48,198 bases of DNA, from contig NZ_JADG01000013.1 of assembly GCF_000518265.1 (NCBI RefSeq), forward strand, positions 339,730 to 387,927. The letters run 5' to 3'. This document shows, one piece after another, positions 15,074 through 31,260 of this stretch (positions within the stretch are counted from its first letter, which is position 1; every line of letters begins with the position of its first letter). The notes under the pieces were generated by a model that searched no databases, had not been told where the DNA came from, and was given only the letters and a program-made list of their open reading frames with translations. A program made the translations under genes and the position numbers. Origin of the DNA: Actinomadura oligospora ATCC 43269. Its GTDB lineage: Bacteria > Actinomycetota > Actinomycetes > Streptosporangiales > Streptosporangiaceae.

Positions 15074-16107
15074 GAGGCAGGACGCTCTCCGCCGGCATCA
15101 AGCTGGTGATCTTCGTGGTGCTCACCTCGCTGGCCACCGGCGTGCTGGCGATGACGATCAGCAACCTGCGGTTCGCCGACAAGCGCAGCTACAAGGCGCT
15201 GTTCACCGACGTCACCGGCCTGCTCGACAAGGACGACGTCCGGGTCGCGGGCGTCCGGGTCGGCCAGGTCGAGAAGATCAGGCTGACCAGGGCCAACCAG
15301 GCCGAGGTCACCTTCTCGGTCGAGAAGGGCGGCGTGTTCGCCGCCGGACTGCCGTCGTCCACGCAGGTCAACGTCCGGTACCGGAACCTCATGGGGCAGC
15401 GGTACCTGTCGCTGACCGAGGGGCCGGGCACGGTCGGGCAGACGCTGCGTCCGGGCGGGACGATCCCGGTGGCGCAGACCCACCCGGCCCTCGACCTGAC
15501 CGTCCTGTTCAACGGGTTCCGGCCGCTGTTCAAGGCGCTGGAGCCGCAGGAGGTCAACAAGCTGTCGTTCGAGATCGTGCAGACCCTCCAGGGTGAGGGC
15601 GGCACGGTGAACAGCCTGCTCACCCATGTCGCGTCGCTGACCAACACGATCGCCGACCGGGACCGCGTCATCGGTGACGTGATCACCAACCTGAACGGCG
15701 TCCTCGGGACGATCGACGACCGGCACCGGCAGGTGGAGCAGGTCGTCGGCGACCTGCGCTCGCTGGTCAGCGGCCTGTCGAACGACCGGGAGGCGATCTT
15801 CCAGTCGGTGGACGCCATCAACGGCCTCACCGGCACCACCGCCGACCTGCTGAAGGACGCGCGGCCGGACCTGAGGAACGACATCGCCGGGCTGCGTCAG
15901 CTCGCGTCCACGTTCGACCAGAACCAGGACGCGCTGAACACGCTGTTCCAGCGCAGCCCGCTGCGGCTGCAGCGGCTGGTGAACATCTCGTCCTACGGCT
16001 CGTGGTTCAACATGTACATCTGCGGCCTCGACGCGCGGGTGCGGCTGCCGGGCGGTCCGGTCTACCAGACCCCGGCGATCGTGAACGAGAACGCGAGGTG
16101 CAAGTAG
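15070..16107 (+). CDS. mceB: Mce family protein, second of six (MceB position)
   Basis: 345 residues from the ATG overlapping the mceA stop (ATGA). N-terminal membrane anchor (KLVIFVVLTSLATGVLAMTI, about 11-30), MCE domain with FTDVTGLLDKDDVRVAGVRVGQVEKIRL, and a helical C-terminal part ending with MYICGLDARVRLPGG and a final Cys. This second position is the shortest of the six. The translational overlap implies coupled synthesis with mceA. Confidence 0.92.
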   Translation: MRGRTLSAGIKLVIFVVLTSLATGVLAMTISNLRFADKRSYKALFTDVTGLLDKDDVRVAGVRVGQVEKIRLTRANQAEVTFSVEKGGVFAAGLPSSTQVNVRYRNLMGQRYLSLTEGPGTVGQTLRPGGTIPVAQTHPALDLTVLFNGFRPLFKALEPQEVNKLSFEIVQTLQGEGGTVNSLLTHVASLTNTIADRDRVIGDVITNLNGVLGTIDDRHRQVEQVVGDLRSLVSGLSNDREAIFQSVDAINGLTGTTADLLKDARPDLRNDIAGLRQLASTFDQNQDALNTLFQRSPLRLQRLVNISSYGSWFNMYICGLDARVRLPGGPVYQTPAIVNENARCK

Positions 16108-17172
16108 ATGAGGATCCCCTTCCGGGAGCGCAATCCGGTCCCCATCGGGCTCACCGCGTTCGCCGTGATCATCACCGCGCTGGTCGTCGCGATGAACCTG
16201 GACAGCATCCCGTTCGTCGTGGGCGGCAAGACCCACACCGCCTCGTTCGCCGAGGCCGCCGGCCTCAAGTCGGGCGAGGAGGTGCGGATCGCGGGCGTCA
16301 AGGTCGGCAAGGTCGAGTCGCTGTCGCTGCAGGGCGACCACGTCAAGGTCACCTTCCGGGTGAACGACGGGGTCCGGCTGGGCGACCAGACGCGCGCCGA
16401 GATCAAGATCAAGACGCTGCTCGGCTCGCACTTCCTGGCCCTGGACCCGCGCGGGTCGGGCCGGCTCGGGAAGAACATCCCGGTCGAGCGGACGGCGACG
16501 CCGTTCGAGGTCGTCCCGGCGATCAGCCAGCTCAGCCAGCAGATCAGCCAGATCGACCACGCGCAGGTCGCCAAGTCGTTCAACGTCCTGGCCGACACGT
16601 TCAAGAACTCCGGGCCCGAGGTGCGCGCGTCGCTCCAGGGACTCCAGCGGCTGTCCAAGACCGTCGCCTCGCGCGACGACCAGCTGCACGAGCTGGCGGG
16701 CAAGGCCAAGAACGTCTCCCAGATCCTCGCCGACCGCAACCAGGACTTCGCCAAGCTCGTCCAGGACGGCGACAAGGTGCTGGCGGCGGTGCAGGCGCGG
16801 CGGGCGGTGATCCACCAGCTGCTGGTGAACACCGTGGCGCTCTCGGAGCAGGTCAACGCCCTGATCCGGGAGAACCGGGCGCAGCTCAGGCCGATGCTGG
16901 ACAACTTGAGGAACGTCACGGCGCTACTCGTCCGGAACCAGGACAACCTGGACAAGATCATCAAGTTGTTCACCCCGTACGCGCGGCAGTTCACCGACGT
17001 CACGGGCACCGGGCGCTGGTTCGACAGCTACATCCAGAACCTGCTCCCGATCCCGGCCTCCATCCAGAACCCACCGTCCGGCACCGGCAACACCGGACGG
17101 CAGGGGACCGGACAGCAGGGCAACGGCCAGTCGGGCGGCGGCAAGAACAACCCGCTGCCGTTCCTCCCGTGA
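16108..17172 (+). CDS. mceC: Mce family protein, third of six (MceC position)
   Basis: 354 residues, ATG directly after the previous stop (TAGATG). Anchor at about 13-30 (IGLTAFAVIITALVVAM), MCE domain with FAEAAGLKSGEEVRIAGVKVGKVESL, helical domain with repeated Leu/Asn-rich heptads, and a Gly/Asn/Gln-rich tail (after about 318) of low complexity. The tail probably lies outside the tube and is disordered. Confidence 0.92.
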   Translation: MRIPFRERNPVPIGLTAFAVIITALVVAMNLDSIPFVVGGKTHTASFAEAAGLKSGEEVRIAGVKVGKVESLSLQGDHVKVTFRVNDGVRLGDQTRAEIKIKTLLGSHFLALDPRGSGRLGKNIPVERTATPFEVVPAISQLSQQISQIDHAQVAKSFNVLADTFKNSGPEVRASLQGLQRLSKTVASRDDQLHELAGKAKNVSQILADRNQDFAKLVQDGDKVLAAVQARRAVIHQLLVNTVALSEQVNALIRENRAQLRPMLDNLRNVTALLVRNQDNLDKIIKLFTPYARQFTDVTGTGRWFDSYIQNLLPIPASIQNPPSGTGNTGRQGTGQQGNGQSGGGKNNPLPFLP

Positions 17173-17196
17173 TCGCGATCAGGCAGGTACACCACC

Positions 17197-18453
17197 GTGC
17201 GTAACTCAGGACTGATCCTCCGCATCGGCGGGGCGGTGCTCGCCCTCGCCGTCGTGGCGGCCGCGGTCGTGCTGCTGCTGCGCGAGCCGAAGCAGAAGCA
17301 CGTGACGGCGTACTTCACCCGCAGCGTCGGCCTGTACAAGGGCGCGGACGTGCGGATCCTCGGCATCCCGGTCGGCAAGGTGACCAAGGTCCAGCCCGTC
17401 GGCCCGGCGGTGAAGGTCGAGATGACCTACGACGCCAAGTACAAGGTGCCGAACGACGCCTTCGCGGTCATCGTCAACCAGACCCTCGTCGCCGACCGGT
17501 ACGTCCAGCTCACCCCCGTCTACAAGGGCGGCGCCACGCTGCCGGACCGGACGACCCTCACCACCGCCCGCACCCAGGTGCCGGTCGAGGTGGACGAGGT
17601 CGGCTCCAGCCTGAGCGACCTCAGCAAGGCGCTCGGGCCGCAGGGGGCGAACAAGGACGGCGCGCTGTCCCGGCTGCTCCAGGTCGGCGCCGACACCCTC
17701 CGGGGCACCGGCGACGACGTCAACGCGACCATTCACGACTCGTCCAAGGCGCTGAGCACGCTCAGCCAGGACCGCGAGGACGTGGCCAAGACGATCGCCA
17801 ACCTCAGGGTGATCACCGACACGCTGCGCCAGAACGACGACCAGGTGCGGTCCCTGACCGGGCACCTGAACTCGGTGTCCGGGCAGCTCGCGGGGGAGAA
17901 GGACGAACTCACCGCCGCGCTGCGCACGCTCGGGCCGACGCTGCGGAACGTCCAGCAGTTCCTGAAGGAGAACCGGGACGGGCTGTCGACCAACGTCCGG
18001 CAGCTCGCCCAGGTCACCGGCACCCTGGTCAAGGACAAGGACTCCCTGGCCGAGCTGCTGACGACCGCGTCGCTGGCCATCAACAACCTGGCGCGCGCGT
18101 ACGACCCGATCAGCGGCACCATCCACAACCGGGCCGACCTGCGCCAGTTCCACGACCTGGCCGACTGGGTGTGCTCGCTGGCCTACTCGGTCGGCACGCC
18201 GCCCAAGCAGTGCCTGGACTTCGTCCGGCCCTACAACGGCATCGGCAAGGCCCTCACCGGCCTCAGCCTCGACCTGTCCTGGATCACCGCGCTGACCACG
18301 CACTACGACCCGGTCCCGATCCCGCCGGACGCCTACGGCCCCGGTGAGGAGCGCCCGGCGACCAAGGGCAGGACGAGCAAGAACGGCAAGACCGCCAAGC
18401 CGTCCACGACCAAGCGCGACTTCACCGCCCTGCTGCCGGGAGGTACCCGATGA
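17197..18453 (+). CDS. mceD: Mce family protein, fourth of six (MceD position)
   Basis: 418 residues from a GTG start 24 bases after mceC. Anchor at about 8-29 (RIGGAVLALAVVAAAVVLLL), MCE domain with FTRSVGLYKGADVRILGIPVGKVTKV, helical region, and a C-terminal segment with two Cys (WVCSLAYSV and KQCLDFV) that may pair. The last 40 residues are rich in Lys, Thr and Ser. The stop overlaps the next start (ATGA). Confidence 0.92.
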   Translation: MRNSGLILRIGGAVLALAVVAAAVVLLLREPKQKHVTAYFTRSVGLYKGADVRILGIPVGKVTKVQPVGPAVKVEMTYDAKYKVPNDAFAVIVNQTLVADRYVQLTPVYKGGATLPDRTTLTTARTQVPVEVDEVGSSLSDLSKALGPQGANKDGALSRLLQVGADTLRGTGDDVNATIHDSSKALSTLSQDREDVAKTIANLRVITDTLRQNDDQVRSLTGHLNSVSGQLAGEKDELTAALRTLGPTLRNVQQFLKENRDGLSTNVRQLAQVTGTLVKDKDSLAELLTTASLAINNLARAYDPISGTIHNRADLRQFHDLADWVCSLAYSVGTPPKQCLDFVRPYNGIGKALTGLSLDLSWITALTTHYDPVPIPPDAYGPGEERPATKGRTSKNGKTAKPSTTKRDFTALLPGGTR

Positions 18454-19805
18454 CCCGCCGGTCGTTCCGGTTCCCCCTCGGCCGCGGGACGCTCCGCGCC
18501 GCCGGATCGGCGTCCCTCGCCCGGACGCCCGTCCGCGTGGGCGTGGTGGCCCTCGCCGGCGCGACGGCCCTGTCGGGCTGCTCGTTCCGCGGCGTCGACT
18601 CGATCCCGCTGCCCGGCGGTCCCGACCTCGGCCCCCACCCGCGGACGATCAAGGCCGAGTTCGGCAACGTGCTCGACCTCGTCCCGCAGTCGGTGGTCAA
18701 GGTCAACGACGTGTCGGTCGGCAAGGTCGACGACATCAAGCTCGGCGGCGGGCAGCAGGGCTGGCACGCCGTCGTCACCCTCAAGATCCGCTCGGACGTG
18801 AGGCTGCCCGAGAACGCCTACGCCCGGATCGGCCAGACGTCCCTGCTCGGCGAGAAATTCGTCGAGCTGGACCCGCCGCCGGTCGGCGAGCCGGCCCGCG
18901 GGCAGCTGAGCGCGGGCGCGGTGATCCCGCTGTCGCGCACCACCCGGTCCACCGAGATCGAGGAGGTCCTGTCGGCCATGTCGCTGCTGCTCAACGGCGG
19001 CGGACTGGAGCAGGTCACCACGATCACCCGGGAGCTGAACGCCGCGATGAGCGGCCGCGAGGCCACCATCCGGTCGGTGCTGGGACGGATCGACACCTTC
19101 GTCGGGACCCTCGACCGGAACCGTTCGGCGATCACCAAGGCCCTGGACTCGCTCGACCGGCTGACCACCAAGCTGGCCGCCGAGCGCAAGACGATCAGGA
19201 CCACGATCGACACCACCGGCCCGGCGATCACCGTCCTGAAGGACAACCGGGCCGACCTCACCGAGATGCTGGTCGCGCTGGACAAGCTCAGCCGGACGAC
19301 CACCAGCGTGGTGAACCGGTCGCGGGACGACCTGCTCGCCAACCTGAAGACGCTCGACCCGCTGCTGCGCAATCTCAACAAGGCGGGAAGCAACCTGCCG
19401 CGCAACCTGGAGATGCTGCTGAGCTACCCGTTCCCGCCGACGTTCGGCAACGTCATCCGGGGCGACTACGGCAACATCCGCCTGACGCTCGACCTGGACT
19501 TCCAGTCCATCGCCCACAACCTGCTGGGCGGCACCGACCTGGAGGGCCTGGCGGGCGGCCAGCAGATGCGGTCGATGCTGAAGGTCCCGAACGTGACGCT
19601 GCCGCGGACGCCGCTCGGCATCCTGCCGCAGCTGCCGTCCACCGGCGGCCTGCCCGGCCTCGGCGGGCAGACGGGCCAGAACGGCGGGAACCCCGGCAGG
19701 ACCGGCCAGAACGGTGGCAAGACCGGGCAGACCGGAAAGCCGAAGCCCAAGGCGCTCCAGGGACCGAGCGACCTGCACACGCTGATGACCGGGGGGCTGT
19801 CGTGA
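18450..19805 (+). CDS. mceE: Mce family lipoprotein, fifth of six (MceE/LprK position)
   Basis: 451 residues. Unlike its neighbours it has a lipoprotein signal: basic N-terminus, hydrophobic stretch at about 29-40, lipobox LSGC with Cys44. A lipidated fifth Mce protein is typical of actinobacterial mce operons (LprK type). MCE domain at about 63-140 (IKAEFGNVLDLVPQSVVKVNDVSVGKVDDI), a long helical region, and a Gly/Asn/Thr-rich tail near 400-435. A second reading frame stays open across this gene for nearly 500 codons, but its protein is Arg/Pro-rich and not gene-like. Confidence 0.92.
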   Translation: MTRRSFRFPLGRGTLRAAGSASLARTPVRVGVVALAGATALSGCSFRGVDSIPLPGGPDLGPHPRTIKAEFGNVLDLVPQSVVKVNDVSVGKVDDIKLGGGQQGWHAVVTLKIRSDVRLPENAYARIGQTSLLGEKFVELDPPPVGEPARGQLSAGAVIPLSRTTRSTEIEEVLSAMSLLLNGGGLEQVTTITRELNAAMSGREATIRSVLGRIDTFVGTLDRNRSAITKALDSLDRLTTKLAAERKTIRTTIDTTGPAITVLKDNRADLTEMLVALDKLSRTTTSVVNRSRDDLLANLKTLDPLLRNLNKAGSNLPRNLEMLLSYPFPPTFGNVIRGDYGNIRLTLDLDFQSIAHNLLGGTDLEGLAGGQQMRSMLKVPNVTLPRTPLGILPQLPSTGGLPGLGGQTGQNGGNPGRTGQNGGKTGQTGKPKPKALQGPSDLHTLMTGGLS

Positions 19806-21244
19806 TCCTCAAACGCGGCGTCAAGATCCAGCTCATCGCCTTCGCCCTGATCACGGTCATCGGCATCACGATCGTGTCGGTGAACTACATCGGGATCGGG
19901 AAGAAGGCGCTCGGCCGCCAGTATTTCGCCTACGTCGACCTGAGCGACTCCGGCGGCGTGTTCACCAACGCCGAGGTCACCTACCGAGGCGTCCCGGTCG
20001 GACGCGTCGGGCCGATCCAGCTCACCCAGGACGGCATCAAGGTCAAGCTGCTGCTCGACAAGGGCCACCGGATCCCGCGCGAGGGCACGTCCGCCGTCGT
20101 CGCGAACCGGTCGGCCGTCGGCGAGCAGTACATCGACCTGGAGCCGAGCCGCGAGGGCGGCCCCTACCTCGACCAGGGCAGCCCGTACACGATCCCGCGC
20201 CAGCTGACCAAGCTGCCGGTGTCGACCGAGGAGCTGCTCCGCAACGTCGACCAGCTCGTCGGCTCGGTCGACCCGAAGAACCTCGGCACGATCGTGGACG
20301 AACTGGACAAGGCGTTCTCCGGGACCTCCACCGACCTCCAGAAGATCCTCGACGACACCGACCGGATCCTGAAGACGGCGAACAAGGCCTACCCGGACAC
20401 CAAGGCCCTGCTCGACAACAGCCGGGTCGTCCTCGACACGCAGGCCGCCGAGGGCGCCAACATCCGCGGCTTCGCCCGGAACCTCAACAGCCTGAGCGCC
20501 GCGCTCCGGGACAACGACGGCGCGATCCGGGACGACATCGCCGCCGCCCCCGGCGCGATCACCCAGGCGGACGGCACCATCAAGGACCTGGCCCCCACCC
20601 TGCCGGTGGTGCTGGCCAACCTGACCACCACCGGGCAGATCATCGCCTCCCGGAAGGCCGGGCTGCGGTCCCTGATGATCCTCTACCCGGTCACGCTGGC
20701 GGGCGTGTTCACCGTCATGCCGGGCGACGGCACCCAGCACCTCGGCCTCGCCCTCAACATCGACTCGCCGCCGCCCTGCACCACGGGCTACGAGAAGACC
20801 CCGCACCGCTGGCCCCAGGACACCCGGGACCGCATGCCCGACCTGAACACCGGGTGCAAGGCGGCGCACAACGCCCCCACCGACGTGCGCGGCGCGCGGA
20901 ACTTCCCGAAGGACGCCCTCGAGCCGACGCCGAAGGTCCCGCCGGGCGCGACGTCCGGCGCGGGCTTCCCGGCGGGCGACGCGTCCGGGAAGAAGGGCAA
21001 GGACGGGAAGTCCACCGCGGCGGGCTCCGACGCGGCGCCGGGCCCGATGGGGCAGCTGACCGGCATCAACGTCCCGGTCGCCAACGGCACCGTGGAACTG
21101 GCCGGGTACGATCCTTCGACCGGTGTGGTCTACGGACCGGACGGCCGCCGCTACGGCCTCGGGAACACCGGAGGACAGCAGCGCCTCCTCGGGGACGCCT
21201 CCTGGAAGATGCTCCTGCTCGGCCCCCTCATGGGCGGGAAGTGA
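19802..21244 (+). CDS. mceF: Mce family protein, sixth of six (MceF position)
   Basis: 480 residues from the GTG that overlaps the mceE stop (GTGA): MILKRGVKIQLIAFALITV. Anchor at about 8-28, MCE domain with DLSDSGGVFTNAEVTYRGVPVGRVGPIQL, helical domain, and a C-terminal region with Cys residues (PPPCTTGY, LNTGCKAA) plus a Gly/Lys/Ala-rich linker and a conserved-looking end VELAGYDPSTGVVYGPDGRRYGL. The sixth is the longest Mce protein here, as in other actinobacterial loci. Six different Mce proteins presumably assemble as a heterohexameric tube. Confidence 0.92.
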   Translation: MILKRGVKIQLIAFALITVIGITIVSVNYIGIGKKALGRQYFAYVDLSDSGGVFTNAEVTYRGVPVGRVGPIQLTQDGIKVKLLLDKGHRIPREGTSAVVANRSAVGEQYIDLEPSREGGPYLDQGSPYTIPRQLTKLPVSTEELLRNVDQLVGSVDPKNLGTIVDELDKAFSGTSTDLQKILDDTDRILKTANKAYPDTKALLDNSRVVLDTQAAEGANIRGFARNLNSLSAALRDNDGAIRDDIAAAPGAITQADGTIKDLAPTLPVVLANLTTTGQIIASRKAGLRSLMILYPVTLAGVFTVMPGDGTQHLGLALNIDSPPPCTTGYEKTPHRWPQDTRDRMPDLNTGCKAAHNAPTDVRGARNFPKDALEPTPKVPPGATSGAGFPAGDASGKKGKDGKSTAAGSDAAPGPMGQLTGINVPVANGTVELAGYDPSTGVVYGPDGRRYGLGNTGGQQRLLGDASWKMLLLGPLMGGK

Positions 21245-21302
21245 CCGTCACGGCCCGGGCCCCGGAGCGAACCCCTCACAACGCGATGAAGGAGACGACG
21301 CG

Positions 21303-21833
21303 ATGAAGTACGGCGCGACCGACGCGGTCGACGCCGCGGCGTCGAGGGGCGGTGGCGGCGTTCCGATCGCCGCGATCGTCCTGGGTGTGCTCGCCGCCGC
21401 CCTCGCTGTGGCGACGGCGTTCGCGGGCGTCCGGTACTGGTCGGCGGACGGCGACTCGGGCGACCGCAAGGACGTCCTGCAGTCGGCGCGGCAGACGGGG
21501 GTGAACCTCGCGAGCATCGACTACCGGACCGTCCAGCAGGGCGTCCAGCGGGTCACCAGCGGGATGACCGGCGACATCAAGGCCCAGTGGGCCACGCAGG
21601 CCAAGCAGATCGCCGACATCGCGACCAAGTCCCAGTCCACCTCGTCGGTCCAGCAGGTCCGCGCGGGCGTCGTGTCCCTGGACGGGGACTCGGCCGAGGT
21701 GCTGGTCTCGATCTCCGCGACGACGACCAGCCCGAAGGTGCCGAACGGCCAGCCGCGGTACTACCGGTTCGCGATGGACATGACCAAGGTCAAGGGCAAG
21801 TGGCTCGTGTCGAAGATGGGGATGGTCCCGTGA
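21303..21833 (+). CDS. Mce-associated membrane protein (Mas-like), first
   Basis: 176 residues, ATG with AAGGAG ahead. One transmembrane segment at about 20-42, then an extracellular domain with VLQSARQTGVNLASIDYRTVQQGVQRVTSGMTGD and the closing motif KGKWLVSKMGMV. Mce-associated proteins of this type stabilise Mce complexes in mycobacteria. Placed 58 bases after mceF and overlapping the next gene, it belongs to the same operon. Confidence 0.88.
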   Translation: MKYGATDAVDAAASRGGGGVPIAAIVLGVLAAALAVATAFAGVRYWSADGDSGDRKDVLQSARQTGVNLASIDYRTVQQGVQRVTSGMTGDIKAQWATQAKQIADIATKSQSTSSVQQVRAGVVSLDGDSAEVLVSISATTTSPKVPNGQPRYYRFAMDMTKVKGKWLVSKMGMVP

Positions 21834-22951
21834 CGACCGACATCAACGCCGAGGAGAGGGCCCGCCGGGCGCAGGAGGCCAAGCTCAAGGCCGAGATCGC
21901 CCGCCGGATGGCCGAGGAGGCCGCCCGAGAGGCCGAGGAGGCCGAACGGGAGGCGGAGCAGGCCGCAAATGCCGGGGACGCCCCGGAAACGCCGGAGAAG
22001 CCCGCTGAGGCCCGCACGGACACCAAGCCGGCCAAGGACGCCGACGGTGCGGATGAGGACGCGGAAACCGTCGCGGAAACCGCCCTGGAGACCGGCGAAG
22101 CCGACGACACGGAGATCGACGACACTCCGGACGAGGACGGCGAGACGTCCGACGCGTCCAAGACGATCGCCGACACGCCCTCACCCGCCAAGGGCGAGCC
22201 CGCCGAGAACGCGGACGCCGAGAAGGCCGAAGCGCCCAAGGACGAGAACGAGGACGCCCCGGCGTCGGACGAGGAGTCCGGCACCGACAACGCGGACGCC
22301 GAGAAGGCGGACGGTGAGATGCCGGACGGCAAGAGGAAGCGGAAGCGCGCCTCCCGAGCCGAGATCATCGCCGTGGACGACGAGACCGACGACGTCCCCC
22401 AGGCCGAGCCCAAGAAGGCGAAGGTCGAGAGGACGAAGGCCGAGAAGTCCCGCCGGACGGGGGGCTTCCTCGCCTCGGTCAGCGGGACGGTCTGGGCCCT
22501 GATCGCGGTGAACATCGCACTCGTGGCCGCCCTCTGCGGCTTCCTGTACGGGGCGTCCAAGGTCCCCGGCGGCGGCGACAAGCAGACCAAGCAGGTCCAG
22601 TTCGCCGCGACCCAGGCGGCCGAGGACATCTCGTCCTACGACTACCGGACGATCGACTCGGACCTGAAGCGCGCCGCGGGCCACACCACCGGCAACTTCA
22701 AGACCCAGTTCGACCAGCAGATCGCGCAGGTCAAGAGCAGCGCCCAGCAGCAGCAGGCGGTGGTCCAGGGGCAGGCAGTGAAGACCGCCGTGGAGAGCGT
22801 GGACGGCGACAGGGCGATCGCCCTGGTCTACCTGGACCAGACGACCGCCAAGCAGGCCACCGCGTCCCGCACCCCGAACCAGTACACGCTGCGCATGGTC
22901 ATGAAGAGGACCAAGGGCCAGTGGCTGGTCTCGGACCTCCAGATGCTCTGA
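21830..22951 (+). CDS. Mce-associated membrane protein (Mas-like), second, with long acidic cytoplasmic domain
   Basis: 373 residues from a GTG overlapping the previous stop (GTGA). Residues 1-50 are a charged, probably coiled-coil stretch (Glu/Ala/Arg). About 50-170 is very acidic and low in complexity. 168-176 is a basic cluster (KRKRKRASR), and the single transmembrane segment is at about 218-241. The extracellular domain (250-373) is homologous to the preceding gene: YDYRTIDSDLKRAAGHTTGNF and KGQWLVSDLQML. The ~215-residue cytoplasmic part is unusual for this family, and its role is unknown. Confidence 0.86.
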   Translation: MTTDINAEERARRAQEAKLKAEIARRMAEEAAREAEEAEREAEQAANAGDAPETPEKPAEARTDTKPAKDADGADEDAETVAETALETGEADDTEIDDTPDEDGETSDASKTIADTPSPAKGEPAENADAEKAEAPKDENEDAPASDEESGTDNADAEKADGEMPDGKRKRKRASRAEIIAVDDETDDVPQAEPKKAKVERTKAEKSRRTGGFLASVSGTVWALIAVNIALVAALCGFLYGASKVPGGGDKQTKQVQFAATQAAEDISSYDYRTIDSDLKRAAGHTTGNFKTQFDQQIAQVKSSAQQQQAVVQGQAVKTAVESVDGDRAIALVYLDQTTAKQATASRTPNQYTLRMVMKRTKGQWLVSDLQML

Positions 22952-23164
22952 GCCGCCCGCCCCGGCACCCCGTCCCAGGGACCGACGCCCGGATCGACAG
23001 CCGGACCCGGCGCCAGCCGACCTCCGGACCGGCCTCGGCCGCCCCCCGGGTTGGCCTCCCAAGGGGCCCGGGGCGCCGGAGCTCGGGGTCGGGGGCGGGC
23101 CTGCGAGCAGTCCCGAAATTGCTCCGCGACCCGCCCGGAACCTGGCCCCGCGACCGCCCGTCAT

Positions 23165-23206
23165 GTCGAGCGACCTCCCCTCCCGGGACGGTCGCTCGAC
23201 GCGTTT
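23165..23206 (+). terminator. terminator of the mce operon
   Basis: GTCGAGCGACC (23165-23175) pairs perfectly with GGTCGCTCGAC (23190-23200) around a 14-base loop that can pair further, followed by GCGTTT. It separates the mce operon from rpoBC. Confidence 0.75.
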
Positions 23207-23307
23207 CGGCACGCCGTCGCGCCGCGCCTGCCGGGAGGCCGCCGGGAGGGCTCTAAACTATGGCCTTCCTCACTGCAGGTCAGAGCCCGAAAAGTCCAAG
23301 TGCGCTC

Positions 23308-23336
23308 TTGACTAGTCGGGCGGGAAGAGCGATGCT
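23308..23336 (+). promoter_or_regulatory. possible upstream rpoB promoter
   Basis: TTGACT (23308-23313) is a near-perfect -35; at 17 bases the -10 would be GATGCT (23331-23336), which is weak. It could be a secondary promoter. Confidence 0.28.
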
Positions 23337-23371
23337 CGCAGGCGACTGTGATGCATACTGCGGCGCTGGAG

Positions 23372-23400
23372 TTGCGAGCGGTGTGGTTGTCGACTACACT
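23372..23400 (+). promoter_or_regulatory. main rpoBC promoter
   Basis: TTGCGA (23372-23377), a 17-base spacer and TACACT (23395-23400), followed directly by GCCCCTTTGCGCTGCCCT. The latter stretch is, as I recall, strongly conserved after rpoB promoters of Streptomyces and Mycobacterium. Transcription should start near 23407. Confidence 0.77.
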
Positions 23401-23545
23401 GCCCCTTTGCGCTGCCCTCTGACTTTTCCAGTGCGAGAGCACTCCTGCCACGGTCCGTTTTGGACCTCATCGTGCCGGTCTCGCATCTGGATCGTCTGGC
23501 GTGCGTGTCGTCAGTTACGCCGCGAGCCCTCGGAAGGACCACCTC

Positions 23546-27022
<3,477 letters not shown>

Positions 27023-27043
27023 TCAAACTCAAGGGGAATCAAG

Positions 27044-30922
<3,879 letters not shown>

Positions 30923-31260
30923 CCGTAGCCAGCAGGTGAAGGGCCCCCGCTCCGGCGGGGGCCCTTTCCCGTTCTCGCACCTCCCCGTCCCGGCCGCTTG
31001 CCCGTTCTTTCACGTCACAGCTCCTGGATGCGCCTCCCGCCCGGCCGTCCCACACGTACCCGGACGTTCCATAACGGCCACGCCATCGGCGTCGGTTTCG
31101 GGCCGGACGGGACGTCGCGGGCTGGAACGGGCGGGCGGACAGGGGCGTCGAACCGGGTGATGATTTGCGATTCCCCCGGAGATCGGGGCAGGCTTGAGCC
31201 GATGCGTCACATCGTGGGGACCCCCCTCACGTGGGAATATCCGCCCGAAGGAGCCTGACG
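30923..31260. other. rpoC downstream intergenic region
   Basis: 338 bases: the rpoC terminator, then sequence without a recognisable gene or a convincing promoter. TTGCGA (31175-31180) and TTGAGC (31194-31199) could be -35 elements, but no -10 stands at the right distance. The ribosome-binding site GAAGGAG for the next gene is at 31247-31253. Confidence 0.5.
30939..30975 (+). terminator. strong terminator of rpoBC
   Basis: Perfect 12-bp stem AAGGGCCCCCGC/GCGGGGGCCCTT (30939-30950, 30955-30966) with loop TCCG, followed by TCCCGTTCTC, 17 bases after the rpoC stop. Confidence 0.9.

Larger units (their letters stand above)
22952..23545. other. mce-rpoB intergenic region and rpoB leader
   Basis: 594 bases with no gene. 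22952-23160 is GC-rich filler. Then come the mce terminator, one or two rpoB promoters (23308-23336 weak, 23372-23400 strong), and a leader of about 140 bases. The leader holds two small hairpins: AGTGC-GAGA-GCACT (23430-23443, GNRA tetraloop) and GGTCC-GTTTT-GGACC (23452-23466). Confidence 0.6.

Noticed and set aside
15022..16815. 597-codon antisense frame across mceB and mceC
   Set aside because: Shadow of codon bias; composition is His/Asp/Arg/Val repeats.
18344..19801. Long upstream extension of mceF through mceE in another frame
   Set aside because: Arg/Pro-rich and unlike Mce proteins; the GTG at 19802 gives a normal membrane anchor and overlaps the mceE stop.
23501..23545. GTG start for rpoB at 23501
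   Set aside because: Adds 15 unlike residues; TTG at 23546 has the better ribosome-binding site and the conserved N-terminus.
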